Assembly (NCBI RefSeq): GCF_021026295.1
Contig: NZ_JAJNDA010000006.1
Location: forward strand, 248,001 to 312,000
Length of the DNA stretch: 64,000 bases
From: Actinomycetospora soli
GTDB lineage: Bacteria; Actinomycetota; Actinomycetes; Mycobacteriales; Pseudonocardiaceae
Reading direction: 5' to 3'
In this document: positions 16,350 through 24,302 of the stretch, piece after piece
Layout: each line of letters opens with the position of its first letter
Numbering within the stretch: the first letter of the stretch is position 1
The notes under the pieces: generated by a model
What the model was told of the DNA's origin: nothing
Seen by the model: the letters and a program-made list of their open reading frames with translations, nothing else
Database searches by the model: none
Translations under genes and position numbers: made by a program

Positions 16350-16670
16350 GTGGCACGCACCCCGAACCCCCGCCTCCGGGCCGCGCTCGCACGGCAGGCC
16401 GAGCGCACCCGCCGCGCCGCCGAGGCGCTGCGCGAGGGCGACGAGCTCGACGAGGACGCGCGGCGGCGCGTGATCGAGATGCTCGCCGTCTGCGGCCGGC
16501 CCGAGATCTACGAGGCGCTCAACGTCCACGTGCAGGACCGGGTCGGCAGCGTCACCGACGCGATCCTGCGCGCCCGGGCGCCCCTCGACGCCCACGTGCG
16601 CGAGGCCGCGGCCGAGGCGGGGGTGACGCAGCGCAGCTCGCACGCGGGTCCCCCGCGCCGCTCGTCCTGA
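16350..16670 (+). CDS. small highly charged helical protein, unknown function
   Basis: A 106-residue protein starting at GTG 16350 (VARTPNPRLRAALARQAER). It is almost entirely alpha-helical and rich in Arg, Ala and Glu, with a conserved-looking core LDEDARRRVIEMLAVCGRPEIYEALNV. No domain is recognised. GTG 16332 is an alternative start but would place the start inside the LexA-like box, so 16350 is preferred. If the box is real, the gene would be induced by DNA damage. The next gene, a hydrolase, begins 34 bases after its stop. Confidence 0.6.
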   Translation: MARTPNPRLRAALARQAERTRRAAEALREGDELDEDARRRVIEMLAVCGRPEIYEALNVHVQDRVGSVTDAILRARAPLDAHVREAAAEAGVTQRSSHAGPPRRSS

Positions 16671-16704
16671 CCGCGTGCCACGATGCGCGCCGGAGGGGGA
16701 TGCG

Positions 16705-17538
16705 GTGCAGCTCGACGCGGTCGACGTGACGATGCCGGACGGGCGTCGCGTCGCGGCACGGATGTCGGTGTCGCACGGGTCCGACCGCGGCACCCTGTTC
16801 TGGCACCACGGCACGCTGCGCGACGGCACGCCGCCCCGGCCCGTCGTCGCCGCCGCCCACCGCCTCGGGCTGCGCTGGGTCAGCGTCGCGCGGCCCGGGC
16901 ACGGCCGGTCGACGAGCCGACCGGGCCGCACCGTCGCCTCGGTGGCGCGCGACGTCGCGGCCGTCGCCGACCACCTCGGCGTCGACCGCTTCGCCGTGGT
17001 CGGCCACTCCGCCGGCGCCCCGCACGCCCTGGCGTGCGCGGCGCTGCTGCCCGACCGGGTCCTCGCCGCCGTCGCGATCAGCGCCTTCGCGCCGCGCGAC
17101 ACCCCCGGCCTCGACTGGTACGCCCAGCTCGACCCGGCCGCGACCCTGTCGCTGCGCGCCGCCGAGCAGGGCCGGGAGCACAAGCTCGCCTTCGACCGGG
17201 CCCACCCGACGCTGCGGTGGCTGCACTCGCCGACCGACCTCGAGGCGCTCGACCAGGGCTGGTTCCCGGACGAGGACACCACCGGCGACGCCGCCGTCAC
17301 CGCGCGGGCGGACGACCACGTCGCCCTGGTGACGCCCTGGGGCTTCGATCCCGGCGCCGCCCGCTGCCCCACCCTGCTGCTCCACGGCGACGGCGACACG
17401 TTCGTCCCCGCCACCCACGCGCGCGCCCTCGGCGCGGCGATGCCGCAGGCGGAGAAGTGGGTCTCCCCCGTCGACGGGCACTTCTCGATCCTTCGTCGGT
17501 GTGACGCCGCTCTCGAATGGCTCCGTCGCCGCCTCTGA
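16705..17538 (+). CDS. alpha/beta hydrolase
   Basis: A 277-residue alpha/beta hydrolase: WHHGTLRDG oxyanion strand, VARPGHGRS, nucleophile elbow VVGHSAGAPH (Ser102), LLLHGDGDTFVP around the acid residue, and a C-terminal GHFSI histidine (His259). It probably cleaves an ester, lactone or C-C bond; the substrate is unknown. GTG 16705 was chosen over GTG 16675 because GGAGGGGG lies five bases upstream of it. Confidence 0.85.
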   Translation: MQLDAVDVTMPDGRRVAARMSVSHGSDRGTLFWHHGTLRDGTPPRPVVAAAHRLGLRWVSVARPGHGRSTSRPGRTVASVARDVAAVADHLGVDRFAVVGHSAGAPHALACAALLPDRVLAAVAISAFAPRDTPGLDWYAQLDPAATLSLRAAEQGREHKLAFDRAHPTLRWLHSPTDLEALDQGWFPDEDTTGDAAVTARADDHVALVTPWGFDPGAARCPTLLLHGDGDTFVPATHARALGAAMPQAEKWVSPVDGHFSILRRCDAALEWLRRRL

Positions 17539-17654
17539 CCAGCAGGAACGCCTGTGGTCCGCACCTCTTTGTCACGTCGGGGTAACGCCGCCGGGTCCCG
17601 TGCCGATAGTCCCCGAAGTGCCCCTGCCCGACGTCGACCCCGACGGGAGGCCCG

Positions 17655-17813
17655 ATGAACGACACGGCCAGCACGACCCCACCCGGCAGTCCGGAGGCCC
17701 TGGACCAGGGCTGCCACTGCTCGTTCCTGCTGAACGGCGAGCAGGACTCCGAGTTCGTCAACCCGCTGTGCCCCCTGCACGGGGCGCAACGCGCCGGGGG
17801 GTCCTCCTCGTGA
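17655..17813 (+). CDS. 52-residue Cys/His protein, translationally coupled to TetR gene
   Basis: ATG 17655 follows GGGAGG by six bases and opens a 52-residue frame ending TGA at 17811. The protein contains CHCSFLLNGEQDSEFVNPLC and then PLHG, a C-x-C...C-x-x-H arrangement able to bind one zinc ion. Its stop overlaps the GTG of the TetR gene in GTGA, which strongly supports that both are real and translated together. I do not recognise a family. A role as partner or ligand-sensing accessory of the regulator is only a guess. Confidence 0.6.
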   Translation: MNDTASTTPPGSPEALDQGCHCSFLLNGEQDSEFVNPLCPLHGAQRAGGSSS

Positions 17814-18442
17814 CCCACTCCCCCGCACGACCCGTCCCCCGCGCCCGGCCGCACGCCGAGCCCCGGGGGCTACGGGCCCAGTTCCGCGAGACCCTGCGCG
17901 AGCGGGTCCTCGAGACCGCGTCCGCCGCCGCCACCGAGCAGGGGTGGGGCCAGGTCCGCATGAGCGACCTGGCCCGCCGCTCCGGGGTGTCCCGGTCGGC
18001 GATCCACCGCGAGTTCGGGGACAAGGAGGCGGTCGCGGACGCGCTCGTCGCCCACGAGTCCGACCGCGTGATCGCCGAGGTCGGCCAGGCCCTCATCGAC
18101 GCGCCCGACTGGCGCGCGGGCCTCACCGCCGCCCTGCGCACCACGATGGCCGCCCGCGACAACCACCCGCTGCTCGACACGGTGCTGACGAGCGCGCACG
18201 ACGACGTCAGCCTGCTCCCGCAGCTCACCACCGGAAGCAGCGCGATCATCGCCCGGGCGCGGGTGATGCTCTCGACGTGGCTGCGCGGACACCACCCGCG
18301 GCTGCCCCGGCCCCTGCTCGACGACGCCGCGGACGTCCTCGTCCGCGCCGCCCTGAGCCACCTCACGGCGCCGGACACCGACCGCGAGCTCACGGTCGCG
18401 CGGCTGCAGCGCCTGGCGGTGCGCCTGCTCGACCCCCGCTGA
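17810..18442 (+). CDS. TetR family transcriptional regulator
   Basis: A 210-residue regulator. Residues about 20-75 carry the TetR helix-turn-helix: LRERVLETASAAATEQGWGQ, MSDLARRSGVSRSAIHREFG, DKEAVADALVAHE. The C-terminal two thirds form the all-helical ligand-binding and dimerisation domain, of the kind with two arms in LTAALRTTMAARDNHPLLDTVL. GTG 17810 overlaps the preceding 52-residue gene by four bases. No operator is obvious in the 117 bases upstream of the pair; targets unknown. Confidence 0.85.
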   Translation: MTHSPARPVPRARPHAEPRGLRAQFRETLRERVLETASAAATEQGWGQVRMSDLARRSGVSRSAIHREFGDKEAVADALVAHESDRVIAEVGQALIDAPDWRAGLTAALRTTMAARDNHPLLDTVLTSAHDDVSLLPQLTTGSSAIIARARVMLSTWLRGHHPRLPRPLLDDAADVLVRAALSHLTAPDTDRELTVARLQRLAVRLLDPR

Positions 18443-18462
18443 GCGCGCTGTGATCGGGACCA

Positions 18463-18474
18463 CCCGACGTCGGG
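18463..18474. promoter_or_regulatory. 12-base perfect palindrome upstream of asp23-like genes
   Basis: CCCGACGTCGGG is a perfect palindrome in the 133-base spacer before the Asp23 gene at 18576; the extended CCCGACGTCGGGCGTG recurs at 32373-32388 inside a coding region, so it may be a compositional motif rather than an operator. Confidence 0.3.
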
Positions 18475-18575
18475 CGTGAGGATCCGCGATCCGATCGCGT
18501 CCTACGGGACGAGTTCGACGGCACGCTCCGCCCACCGGGGGCGGGGCTCGCGAACCACCGACGAAGGAGGTTCCC

Positions 18576-19049
18576 ATGAGCACCCCCACGCCCACCGCGC
18601 CGAAGACCACGACGCCGAGCCCGGCCGCCCCGACCGGGTCGGCGCTGGAGAGCACCCAGGGCAAGACCACCATCGCCGACGGCGTCGTCGCCAAGGTCGC
18701 CGGCCTCGCCGCCCGTGAGGTCAACGGCGTGTACGGCTTCGGCGGCACCGCCGCCCGCGCCTTCGGCGCCATCACCGAGCGCATCCCCGGCAGCCGCTCC
18801 TCGGCCTCGCAGGGTGTGTCGGTCGAGGTCGGCGAGCGCCAGGCCGCGGTCGACCTGACCATCGTCGTCGAGTACGGCGTCGCCATCGCGGAGCTCTCGC
18901 GGGCCATCCGCCGCAACGTGATCGGCGCGGTCGAGCAGATGACCGGCCTCGAGGTCACCGAGGTCAACGTCGACGTCGTGGACCTCCACCTCGCGGACGA
19001 GGAGGACGACGCCCCGGCTCCGGCCCCGGCCCCCGCCCGCGTCCGGTGA
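18576..19049 (+). CDS. Asp23/Gls24 family envelope stress protein
   Basis: A 157-residue protein with a disordered Thr/Pro/Ala N-terminal tail and a complete Asp23 domain (about 28-140): GKTTIADGVVAKVAGLAARE, VNGVYGFGG, VEVGERQAAVDLTIVVEYG, and VTEVNVDVVDLHL. Asp23 proteins form membrane-associated assemblies linked to cell-envelope homeostasis and alkaline stress. AAGGAGG sits seven bases before ATG 18576. It overlaps the next gene (GTGA) and is probably the first gene of an envelope-stress operon. Confidence 0.92.
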   Translation: MSTPTPTAPKTTTPSPAAPTGSALESTQGKTTIADGVVAKVAGLAAREVNGVYGFGGTAARAFGAITERIPGSRSSASQGVSVEVGERQAAVDLTIVVEYGVAIAELSRAIRRNVIGAVEQMTGLEVTEVNVDVVDLHLADEEDDAPAPAPAPARVR

Positions 19050-19375
19050 CCCGCCCGGTGCGTCCCGGCGACGCCTCCGCCCCGGCCCTCGTGGCCGGGG
19101 TGGACGTCGACCGGGTCGCCGCCGCGGTCCTCGCCTGCCCACTGGTGTGCGGTCTCGCCACCGGTGAGCACGGCGCCACCGAGACCTACCTCCCCGGACG
19201 ACGGGTCCGCGGGGTCCGGGTGCACGACGACGGCCCGGGTCCGGCCCGCATCGTCGTCTCGGTCTCCGCCTGCTACGGCGCCCCGATGCGGCGCCTGGTC
19301 GAGCAGGTCCGCTCGGCCGTCGCCGTGCGGGCACCCGGCCACCCCGTCGACGTCGTCGTCGCCGACGTGGCCTGA
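19046..19375 (+). CDS. small Asp23-like companion protein
   Basis: A 109-residue protein starting with GTG inside the previous gene's stop (GTGA overlap). The second half, ARIVVSVSACYGAPMRRLVEQVRSAV, and the final VDVVVADV have the beta-alpha pattern of the Asp23 fold, and actinobacterial asp23 genes are often followed by such a short relative. It probably works with the first Asp23 protein at the membrane; no direct function is known. Confidence 0.75.
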   Translation: MTRPVRPGDASAPALVAGVDVDRVAAAVLACPLVCGLATGEHGATETYLPGRRVRGVRVHDDGPGPARIVVSVSACYGAPMRRLVEQVRSAVAVRAPGHPVDVVVADVA

Positions 19376-19388
19376 TCCGGCCCCGGCC

Positions 19389-19886
19389 TCACCGCAGGAT
19401 CTCGACGAGCAGCGCCCACGCGTTGCCCAGCCCGGCGAGCAGGGCGAGCACGACGGCGGGTGCGATCCAGTAGAGGCCGCCGACGGTGCCCGTGGCGAGA
19501 CCCACCCCGGCGACGACCGGTGCCACGAGCACCGCCGCGGCCGGTGTCCAGCCCAGCAGGACCCACCCGGCGAACGGCTGCTCCGCCGACCGCCGGCCGG
19601 GCAGGGCCTGGCGCACCAGCACCGAGCCCGCGACCAACCCGATCACCAGCAGCTCCACCGCGAGCGCCACCTTGCCCTGACCGGGCACGAGCACCACGAG
19701 CGCGAGGAAGAGCGGCACGGCGAGCAGCACCAGCGTCTGGGCCGCCCGACCCGGCAGGTGCGCGTCGCCGAGGATCACCCGCAGGTTGAGCGACACCGCC
19801 ACGAACACGAGGCCCGCCAGCGCCGCCGAGGCGCCGGCCGTCGCCACCGCGAAGTCCGTCCACGGGTCCGCCGAGTACGCGTTCAC
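19389..19886 (-). CDS. four- to five-helix membrane protein
   Basis: A 165-residue integral membrane protein. The N-terminus MNAYSADPWTDFAVATAGAS is followed by AALAGLVFVAVSLNLRVIL, a pattern I recall from many actinobacterial hypothetical membrane proteins, then LPGRAAQTLVLLAVPLFLAL and three more helices. GTG 19886 is preferred to the TTG at 19919 because it begins where that family begins and leaves room for the palindrome at 19925. Function unknown. It faces the divergent 75-residue gene at 19950. Confidence 0.7.
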   Translation of the reverse strand: MNAYSADPWTDFAVATAGASAALAGLVFVAVSLNLRVILGDAHLPGRAAQTLVLLAVPLFLALVVLVPGQGKVALAVELLVIGLVAGSVLVRQALPGRRSAEQPFAGWVLLGWTPAAAVLVAPVVAGVGLATGTVGGLYWIAPAVVLALLAGLGNAWALLVEILR

Positions 19887-19924
19887 GCGGACGAGTGTGC
19901 TCCGCGCGTCCAGTCCCAATCAGA

Positions 19925-19938
19925 ACCGACCGGTCGGT
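19925..19938. promoter_or_regulatory. TetR-type operator palindrome
   Basis: ACCGACCGGTCGGT is a perfect 14-base palindrome between the divergent starts at 19886 (-) and 19950 (+). Palindromes of this kind are commonly bound by TetR-family repressors. The nearest TetR gene is at 17810; that it acts here is only a possibility. Confidence 0.5.
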
Positions 19939-19949
19939 ACTGTGCCGCT

Positions 19950-20177
19950 GTGACCGGGTCGGGGCGGACCCGACGTCCCGCGGGCGGGACGTCGCTGTTC
20001 GTCGTGCTCGTGCTCGACCCCGTGACCGAGGAGCTCGACTCCTACGGTCCGTACGGGTACGACGCCGCCCTCGCGGAGGCCGCGCGGCGGCGCGAGGAGT
20101 ACGACCGCGAGGACCTCGGCGAGGTCATGATCCTCGTCGTCCCGCTCCACCCCGCCACGCCGCCCACCGGGACCTGA
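19950..20177 (+). CDS. 75-residue hypothetical protein
   Basis: From GTG 19950: after a basic lead (GSGRTRRPAGG) come TSLFVVLVLDPVTEELDSYG and a helix ALAEAARRREEYDREDLGEV, ending in MILVVPLHPA. The predicted beta-helix-beta pattern is compatible with a small soluble fold, with no family recognised. The start lies 11 bases after the TetR-type palindrome. It converges on the DICT gene with only two bases between the stops. Confidence 0.5.
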   Translation: MTGSGRTRRPAGGTSLFVVLVLDPVTEELDSYGPYGYDAALAEAARRREEYDREDLGEVMILVVPLHPATPPTGT

Positions 20178-20179
20178 CC

Positions 20180-21769
20180 TCACCCGTCCTCGCGGAACCA
20201 GCCCCCGCGGTCGTCGAACCCGTCGAAGGTCGGGGCGGACGGTCGGGGCGGCCGCGCCAGGGTCGACCCGAGCGGGCTCGGCCGCGGCACCCGGGGCTCG
20301 TCGTCGTACCCCTCCCGCGGCAGCGGAACGCCCTCGACCGGCCCCCCGACCGGGACGTCCACCGGCACGTCCTCGACCAGACGCACGTGCCGCCCGGCCC
20401 GCGCCTCCGCGGCCGGGTCCACCGCCGACGGGACCGGCTCCGGCACCGGAGCATCCCCGGCAGCGTCAGCGTCGTCGGCGTCGGCGGCCTGTTCGGCATC
20501 CCCGACCGGGCCGCCCACCGCGACCATGATGTGCCCGCCCGAGGGCGTGCGGCCGGCGTCGACCGGCTCCCCCGACGCCTCGGCGTGCTCGAGCGCGGCC
20601 CGCAGGTCGTCGACCGGCAGCGGGCGGCCGCGGGTGGTGGTCGTCGCGACCCGGGCGGTCAGGGGCACCCCCGGGTGACCCTCGGAGGCCAGCGCGAGGC
20701 CCTCGCCGATGCGGTCGGCCAGATCGTTCAGGTGCACCGCGGACGCGCCGGGCACGAGGACGACGAACGTTCGCGGGTCGAGGCGCACCGCCACGTCGAC
20801 GGGCCCGAGCGGCTCGGTGAGCGCGGCCGCGACGCGGTGCCCCGCGTGGTAGGCGGCGCGCGGCGAGGCGAGCGCCTCGTCGTCGAACGCGGGGATGTCG
20901 AACAGCGCGACCCCGACCTGCAGGGCGCCGGGCCCGCCGCGCGGTGTCCAGCGGGCGAGGAAGTCGCCGTCGGGCAGCCCGCTCGCCGCGTCGGTCCCCG
21001 CGACGGCCCGGGCGCCCGCCGCGGCGTGCGCGTCCGCGATCTGCTCGCGCAGCTCGCGGGTGCCCGCGTGCGCGTCCCGCATGCGGTCGATCATGTGGTA
21101 GAGCGAGGTGGTCGCCCACATCTCCCCGGGCGTGCCCGCGGAGCCCGCCGCGTCGCCGCCCGCGGGCATCGTGCTCGCCAGCAGCTCGTCGACGGTGCGC
21201 AGCACGTCGGGGGCGAGGCGGGTGCCGAGCGCAAACCGCAGGCGGGCCAGCTCGTTCGCGGCCTGGGCGCGGGAGAAGCCCCACCGGCCGTCGAAGATCC
21301 GGCTGGGCTCGACGGCGGGGTCGGACGGGTCGTAGGTGTGCTGGTCGGTGGCCACGAGGAACGCCCCGGCGCGCGGGCCGAGCGCGACCACCGTCCACTC
21401 GTCGGCGAGCGCCTCGGCGGGGTCGAGCTCGACCACCGCCACCCCCTCGGGCGCGGGGTGGGCCTCCCCCGCGACGAACCCGACCACCGCGGTGACCCCG
21501 GCGGTGGCCATCGCCTCGTAGACCGCGCGCTCCCGGTCGAAGTAGGGCAGCTGCTGGAACAGCGCCACCACCACCGTCGGATGCTCGACGCTGCCCGCCA
21601 TCACCGCCTTCTCCACGGCGTGCGAGACGTCGACGAGCAGCCGCTTCGACATCCGCTCCGGCCGCGAGCCGCTCGCCCGGTCGCGGGCGACCCGCGTGTG
21701 GTCGGACAGGTTGTCGATGAAGGCCCGCTCCACGCGGGTGCGGGTGGCGTGGGCGAGCGGACCTTCCAA
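20180..21769 (-). CDS. DICT sensory domain protein with degenerate GGDEF-like domain
   Basis: A 529-residue protein starting at TTG 21769 after AGGGGG. Residues about 40-200 match the DICT sensory domain found with diguanylate cyclases and two-component systems: MSKRLLVDVSHAVEKAVMAG, HPTVVVALFQQLPYFDRERA, FDGRWGFSRAQAANELARL. A second domain (about 265-410) has the secondary structure of GGDEF (DAASGLPDGDFLARW, AVRLDPRTFVVLVPGA, ALEHAEASG), but the GGDEF signature is gone, so no cyclase activity is expected. The last 100 residues are acidic/Pro-rich and disordered. It is probably a sensor acting by protein contacts. Confidence 0.78.
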   Translation of the reverse strand: MEGPLAHATRTRVERAFIDNLSDHTRVARDRASGSRPERMSKRLLVDVSHAVEKAVMAGSVEHPTVVVALFQQLPYFDRERAVYEAMATAGVTAVVGFVAGEAHPAPEGVAVVELDPAEALADEWTVVALGPRAGAFLVATDQHTYDPSDPAVEPSRIFDGRWGFSRAQAANELARLRFALGTRLAPDVLRTVDELLASTMPAGGDAAGSAGTPGEMWATTSLYHMIDRMRDAHAGTRELREQIADAHAAAGARAVAGTDAASGLPDGDFLARWTPRGGPGALQVGVALFDIPAFDDEALASPRAAYHAGHRVAAALTEPLGPVDVAVRLDPRTFVVLVPGASAVHLNDLADRIGEGLALASEGHPGVPLTARVATTTTRGRPLPVDDLRAALEHAEASGEPVDAGRTPSGGHIMVAVGGPVGDAEQAADADDADAAGDAPVPEPVPSAVDPAAEARAGRHVRLVEDVPVDVPVGGPVEGVPLPREGYDDEPRVPRPSPLGSTLARPPRPSAPTFDGFDDRGGWFREDG

Positions 21770-21879
21770 GGCATCCCCCTGAGGTGCGACGACACGGGGG
21801 AACTACCTCGGTCGGGTGGCGGTGAGGCCTCCGGTCCCGGGCCGCCCGGCGAACGGTGGCGCCGGGTCGACCAGCGGCG

Positions 21880-22761
21880 CTACAGCTGCGCCGCCCGCAC
21901 CGCGTCCGCCAGCGACGTGGGGGCGCGCCCGAGGAGGTTCTCCAGGGCAGGGCTGTCGGTCTCGAGCTCGCCGCGGGCCAGCGATCCCTCCAGGGCGGCG
22001 ACGAACTCGGCGGTGCCCCGGTCGGCGCCGGCGGCCACCATCGCCTCGGTGAGCTCCTCGGGGGTGTGGTCGCGGTAGACCACGGTGGTCCCGGTGACCT
22101 CGGTGATCGTCGCCGCGAGGTCGGACATCGTGAACGCCGGGCCGCCGAGCTCCCAGTAGCCCTGCTGGTCGACGACGTCGCCGGTGAGCAGGCTGACCGC
22201 GGCCTCGGCGTAGTCCGCCCGGGTCGCGGCGGACACCTTCCCGTCGCCCGCCGCCCCGAGGATCTCCCCGCGCTCGAGGTAGCGGGGCAGCTGGGCCGTG
22301 TAGTTCTCGGTGTACCAGCCGTTGCGGGCGACGGCGAACAGCAGGCCGGAGCCCTGCAGCACGTCCTCGGTCGCGGCGTGCTCGGGCGCGAGGACCAGCT
22401 CGGTCTCGTCGGCGTGGATCACGCTCGTGTAGACGACGAACTCGACGTCCGCGGCCTTCGCGGCGTCGATCACCGCCGAGTGCTGGCGCACCCGGTCGCC
22501 CGGGTCGGGGCTCGAGACCAGCAGCAGCCGCTCGATGCCCTCCAGCGCCGGGCCCAGCGTGTCGGGGCGGTCGTAGTCGGCGACGCGCACGCCGACGCCG
22601 AGGTCGGCCAGGTCGCCGGCCCGGTCCAGGTCGCGGACCAGCGCGAACACGTTGCCCGCCGGCACGCCGCGGCGCAGCAGGGCGTCGATCGCGAGGCGAC
22701 CGAGGTGGCCGGTGGCTCCGGTGACGGCGAACGAGGGGGCGGGCGTGACGGGCGTGCTCAT
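21880..22761 (-). CDS. NmrA/QorB-like NAD(P)-binding oxidoreductase
   Basis: A 293-residue atypical SDR with FAVTGATGHLGRLAIDALL at the N-terminus (TGATGHLG at 14-21), LLLVSSPDPGDRVRQHSAVIDAAKAA, ARNGWYTENY and GPAFTMSDLAATI. This matches the QorB-type NAD(P)H:quinone oxidoreductase/NmrA-like group. No Tyr-x3-Lys catalytic pair is needed in these proteins; they reduce quinones or sense NADP. ATG 22761 was chosen because the 12-residue upstream extension is basic and lacks the fold. Confidence 0.85.
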   Translation of the reverse strand: MSTPVTPAPSFAVTGATGHLGRLAIDALLRRGVPAGNVFALVRDLDRAGDLADLGVGVRVADYDRPDTLGPALEGIERLLLVSSPDPGDRVRQHSAVIDAAKAADVEFVVYTSVIHADETELVLAPEHAATEDVLQGSGLLFAVARNGWYTENYTAQLPRYLERGEILGAAGDGKVSAATRADYAEAAVSLLTGDVVDQQGYWELGGPAFTMSDLAATITEVTGTTVVYRDHTPEELTEAMVAAGADRGTAEFVAALEGSLARGELETDSPALENLLGRAPTSLADAVRAAQL

Positions 22762-22884
22762 GGTCGGCAGGGTGGCCCGTCGCCGTCGGGTCCACACCCG
22801 GGTGCGGGGCCGCGGGCGGAGAAAGGTGGCGGAAAGCCCGGCGGGTCACGCTCGGGTGCGAACTCGCCGACCACGGAGGACGTC

Positions 22885-23481
22885 ATGGCGGTCCGCACGC
22901 TCGCACGCCGCCCGACCCGTCGTCGGGAAGGACGGCCGGTGTACTCCGTGGGAATCTGCGCACCCGGCGGCGGGCTCCGGGCCGCCGCGGTCGGGCTCGG
23001 CACGCTGCAGGTGCTGCGGGCCACCGGCTGGATCCGCCCGGACGGCTACCTCTGCTACGTCGACGAGCACGTCGGGGTGGCGGCCGCCCTCCGGCACGAG
23101 TGCCGGACGACCGTGGTGGTCGACGTCGGCAGCGGGCCGCCGGAGCTCCCCCGCGGCATCGAGGTCGACGACGTGTCGGGGCTCGCGCCGGGCAGCGGGC
23201 TGCCCGACGACGCGACCGGGCCGTTCCGCACGCGCCTCGCGAGCGCGGCGGTGGTGGCGGGGTGGATCACCTACGCCTCCGGGCGCCGCGGCCGGCTCGT
23301 GCTGGCGATGCCACGGCTGACCGCCGACGCCCCCGAGGCGGTGATCGGGTACGCCGCGACGCACCCGGGCTTCCCGCACGAGTCCGCCCCGCTCGACGAC
23401 GAGCAGGTCGAGGTCTACCGCCAGCTCGGCCGACATCTCGGGGCGCACGTCGTGGGGACGCTCCTGCGCCTCAGGAGGTGA
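22885..23481 (+). CDS. internally shortened patatin-like protein without nucleophile
   Basis: A 198-residue protein. After a basic lead, SVGICAPGGGLRAAAVGLGTLQVLR is the glycine-rich oxyanion block of patatin phospholipases, and the C-terminal APEAVIGYAATHPGFPHES and EVYRQLGRHLG resemble the other end of actinobacterial patatins. Between them the Gly-x-Ser-x-Gly elbow and the Asp-Gly motif are absent, so it cannot be a normal lipase. It may be a pseudoenzyme or an internal-deletion relic, though the frame is intact. ATG 22885 has GGAGG upstream; GTG 22939, just after a GGGAAGG, is an alternative start. Confidence 0.6.
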   Translation: MAVRTLARRPTRRREGRPVYSVGICAPGGGLRAAAVGLGTLQVLRATGWIRPDGYLCYVDEHVGVAAALRHECRTTVVVDVGSGPPELPRGIEVDDVSGLAPGSGLPDDATGPFRTRLASAAVVAGWITYASGRRGRLVLAMPRLTADAPEAVIGYAATHPGFPHESAPLDDEQVEVYRQLGRHLGAHVVGTLLRLRR

Positions 23482-24061
23482 GCCAGGCCCGCCATCCGCG
23501 TCGGCGCGGGACGGGCGGGGGTTCCCGACGCCGGGTCACCTCGGCCAGCAGGTCCGCCGCGTCGGCGGGGTCGCCGACGAGGCGCAGCGCGTCGGCCGTG
23601 GGCCGGTCCAGCCGTCGGGCGAGCGCGCGCGGCGTCAGCTCCCCGGTGTGCACCGGGACGCCGTAGCGACGCGCGACGACCGCCCGCTGCTCGGCCGAGA
23701 CGCCCGGGCCGGTGACGAGGAACCGCGGGTAGGCCTGCGAGGCGCGCCACCCGTGCTCGCCCTCGACGACGTCGCCCCACAGCGCGACGACACCCAGGAC
23801 CTCGTGGTCCGACGGGCTCCAGCCGAGCGTGCCGGTGTCGGCCACCGCGTAGAGCCCGCACGGGCAGGAGTCACCGGGCGGGGTGTGCCGGGGACTCGCG
23901 CAGGTGGCCACCATCGGCCGCCCCGCCGGCCACGGGGTCCCGGTGAGCGGGGAGAAGAGCGTGTGACGGTGCTGGGCCCGCCGGCCGACGCGCCAGGTGC
24001 GCCAGCCGAGGACCGCGGCCGGGACGTCCGGCACCGCCACCACGCGGTGCGGTGCGGTCAC
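23471..24061 (-). CDS. conserved actinobacterial protein of unknown function
   Basis: A 196-residue protein from GTG 24061. It carries LGWRTWRVG, FSPLTGTPWPAGRPM, a Cys pair CPCGLYA with an earlier ATCASPRH, and VLGVVALWGDVVEGEHGWRA followed by QAYPRFLV. I recognise this as a recurring actinobacterial pattern with no known role; the cysteines may bind metal. It overlaps the 50-residue gene upstream (GTGA) and the end of the convergent patatin-like gene by 11 bases. Confidence 0.65.
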   Translation of the reverse strand: MTAPHRVVAVPDVPAAVLGWRTWRVGRRAQHRHTLFSPLTGTPWPAGRPMVATCASPRHTPPGDSCPCGLYAVADTGTLGWSPSDHEVLGVVALWGDVVEGEHGWRASQAYPRFLVTGPGVSAEQRAVVARRYGVPVHTGELTPRALARRLDRPTADALRLVGDPADAADLLAEVTRRREPPPVPRRRGWRAWLTS

Positions 24062-24210
24062 GGGCGGGCGTCGGCCGTGACGGTGCGGGGCTCGAGGGGC
24101 TCGACGGGCCCGAGCCCGTCCACGTTCTCGACGGGGGCCTCGGGGGCGGCCGGGACGGGGCTCTCGAGGGGCTCGGCGGTGAAGCGACGCTGGACGCGTC
24201 CGATGTCCAT
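24058..24210 (-). CDS. 50-residue small protein coupled to the next gene
   Basis: ATG 24210 opens MDIGRVQRRFTAEPLESPVP, followed by a Pro/Glu/Val-rich tail of 30 residues. The stop at 24058-24060 overlaps the GTG of the 196-residue gene. Short proteins starting M-x-x-G-R-V-x-R-R-x-x-x-E-P occur before this gene type in other actinobacteria (from memory). The coupling and shared strand suggest a joint function, unknown. Confidence 0.55.
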   Translation of the reverse strand: MDIGRVQRRFTAEPLESPVPAAPEAPVENVDGLGPVEPLEPRTVTADARP

Positions 24211-24302
24211 GCATACAAGCCTGTCACGGGGCGCGACCGCTTTCCAGGGTCGGTCCGACTCTCGCATGGGACGATCCACGACGCCGATCTCCCCCGGCGG
24301 CC

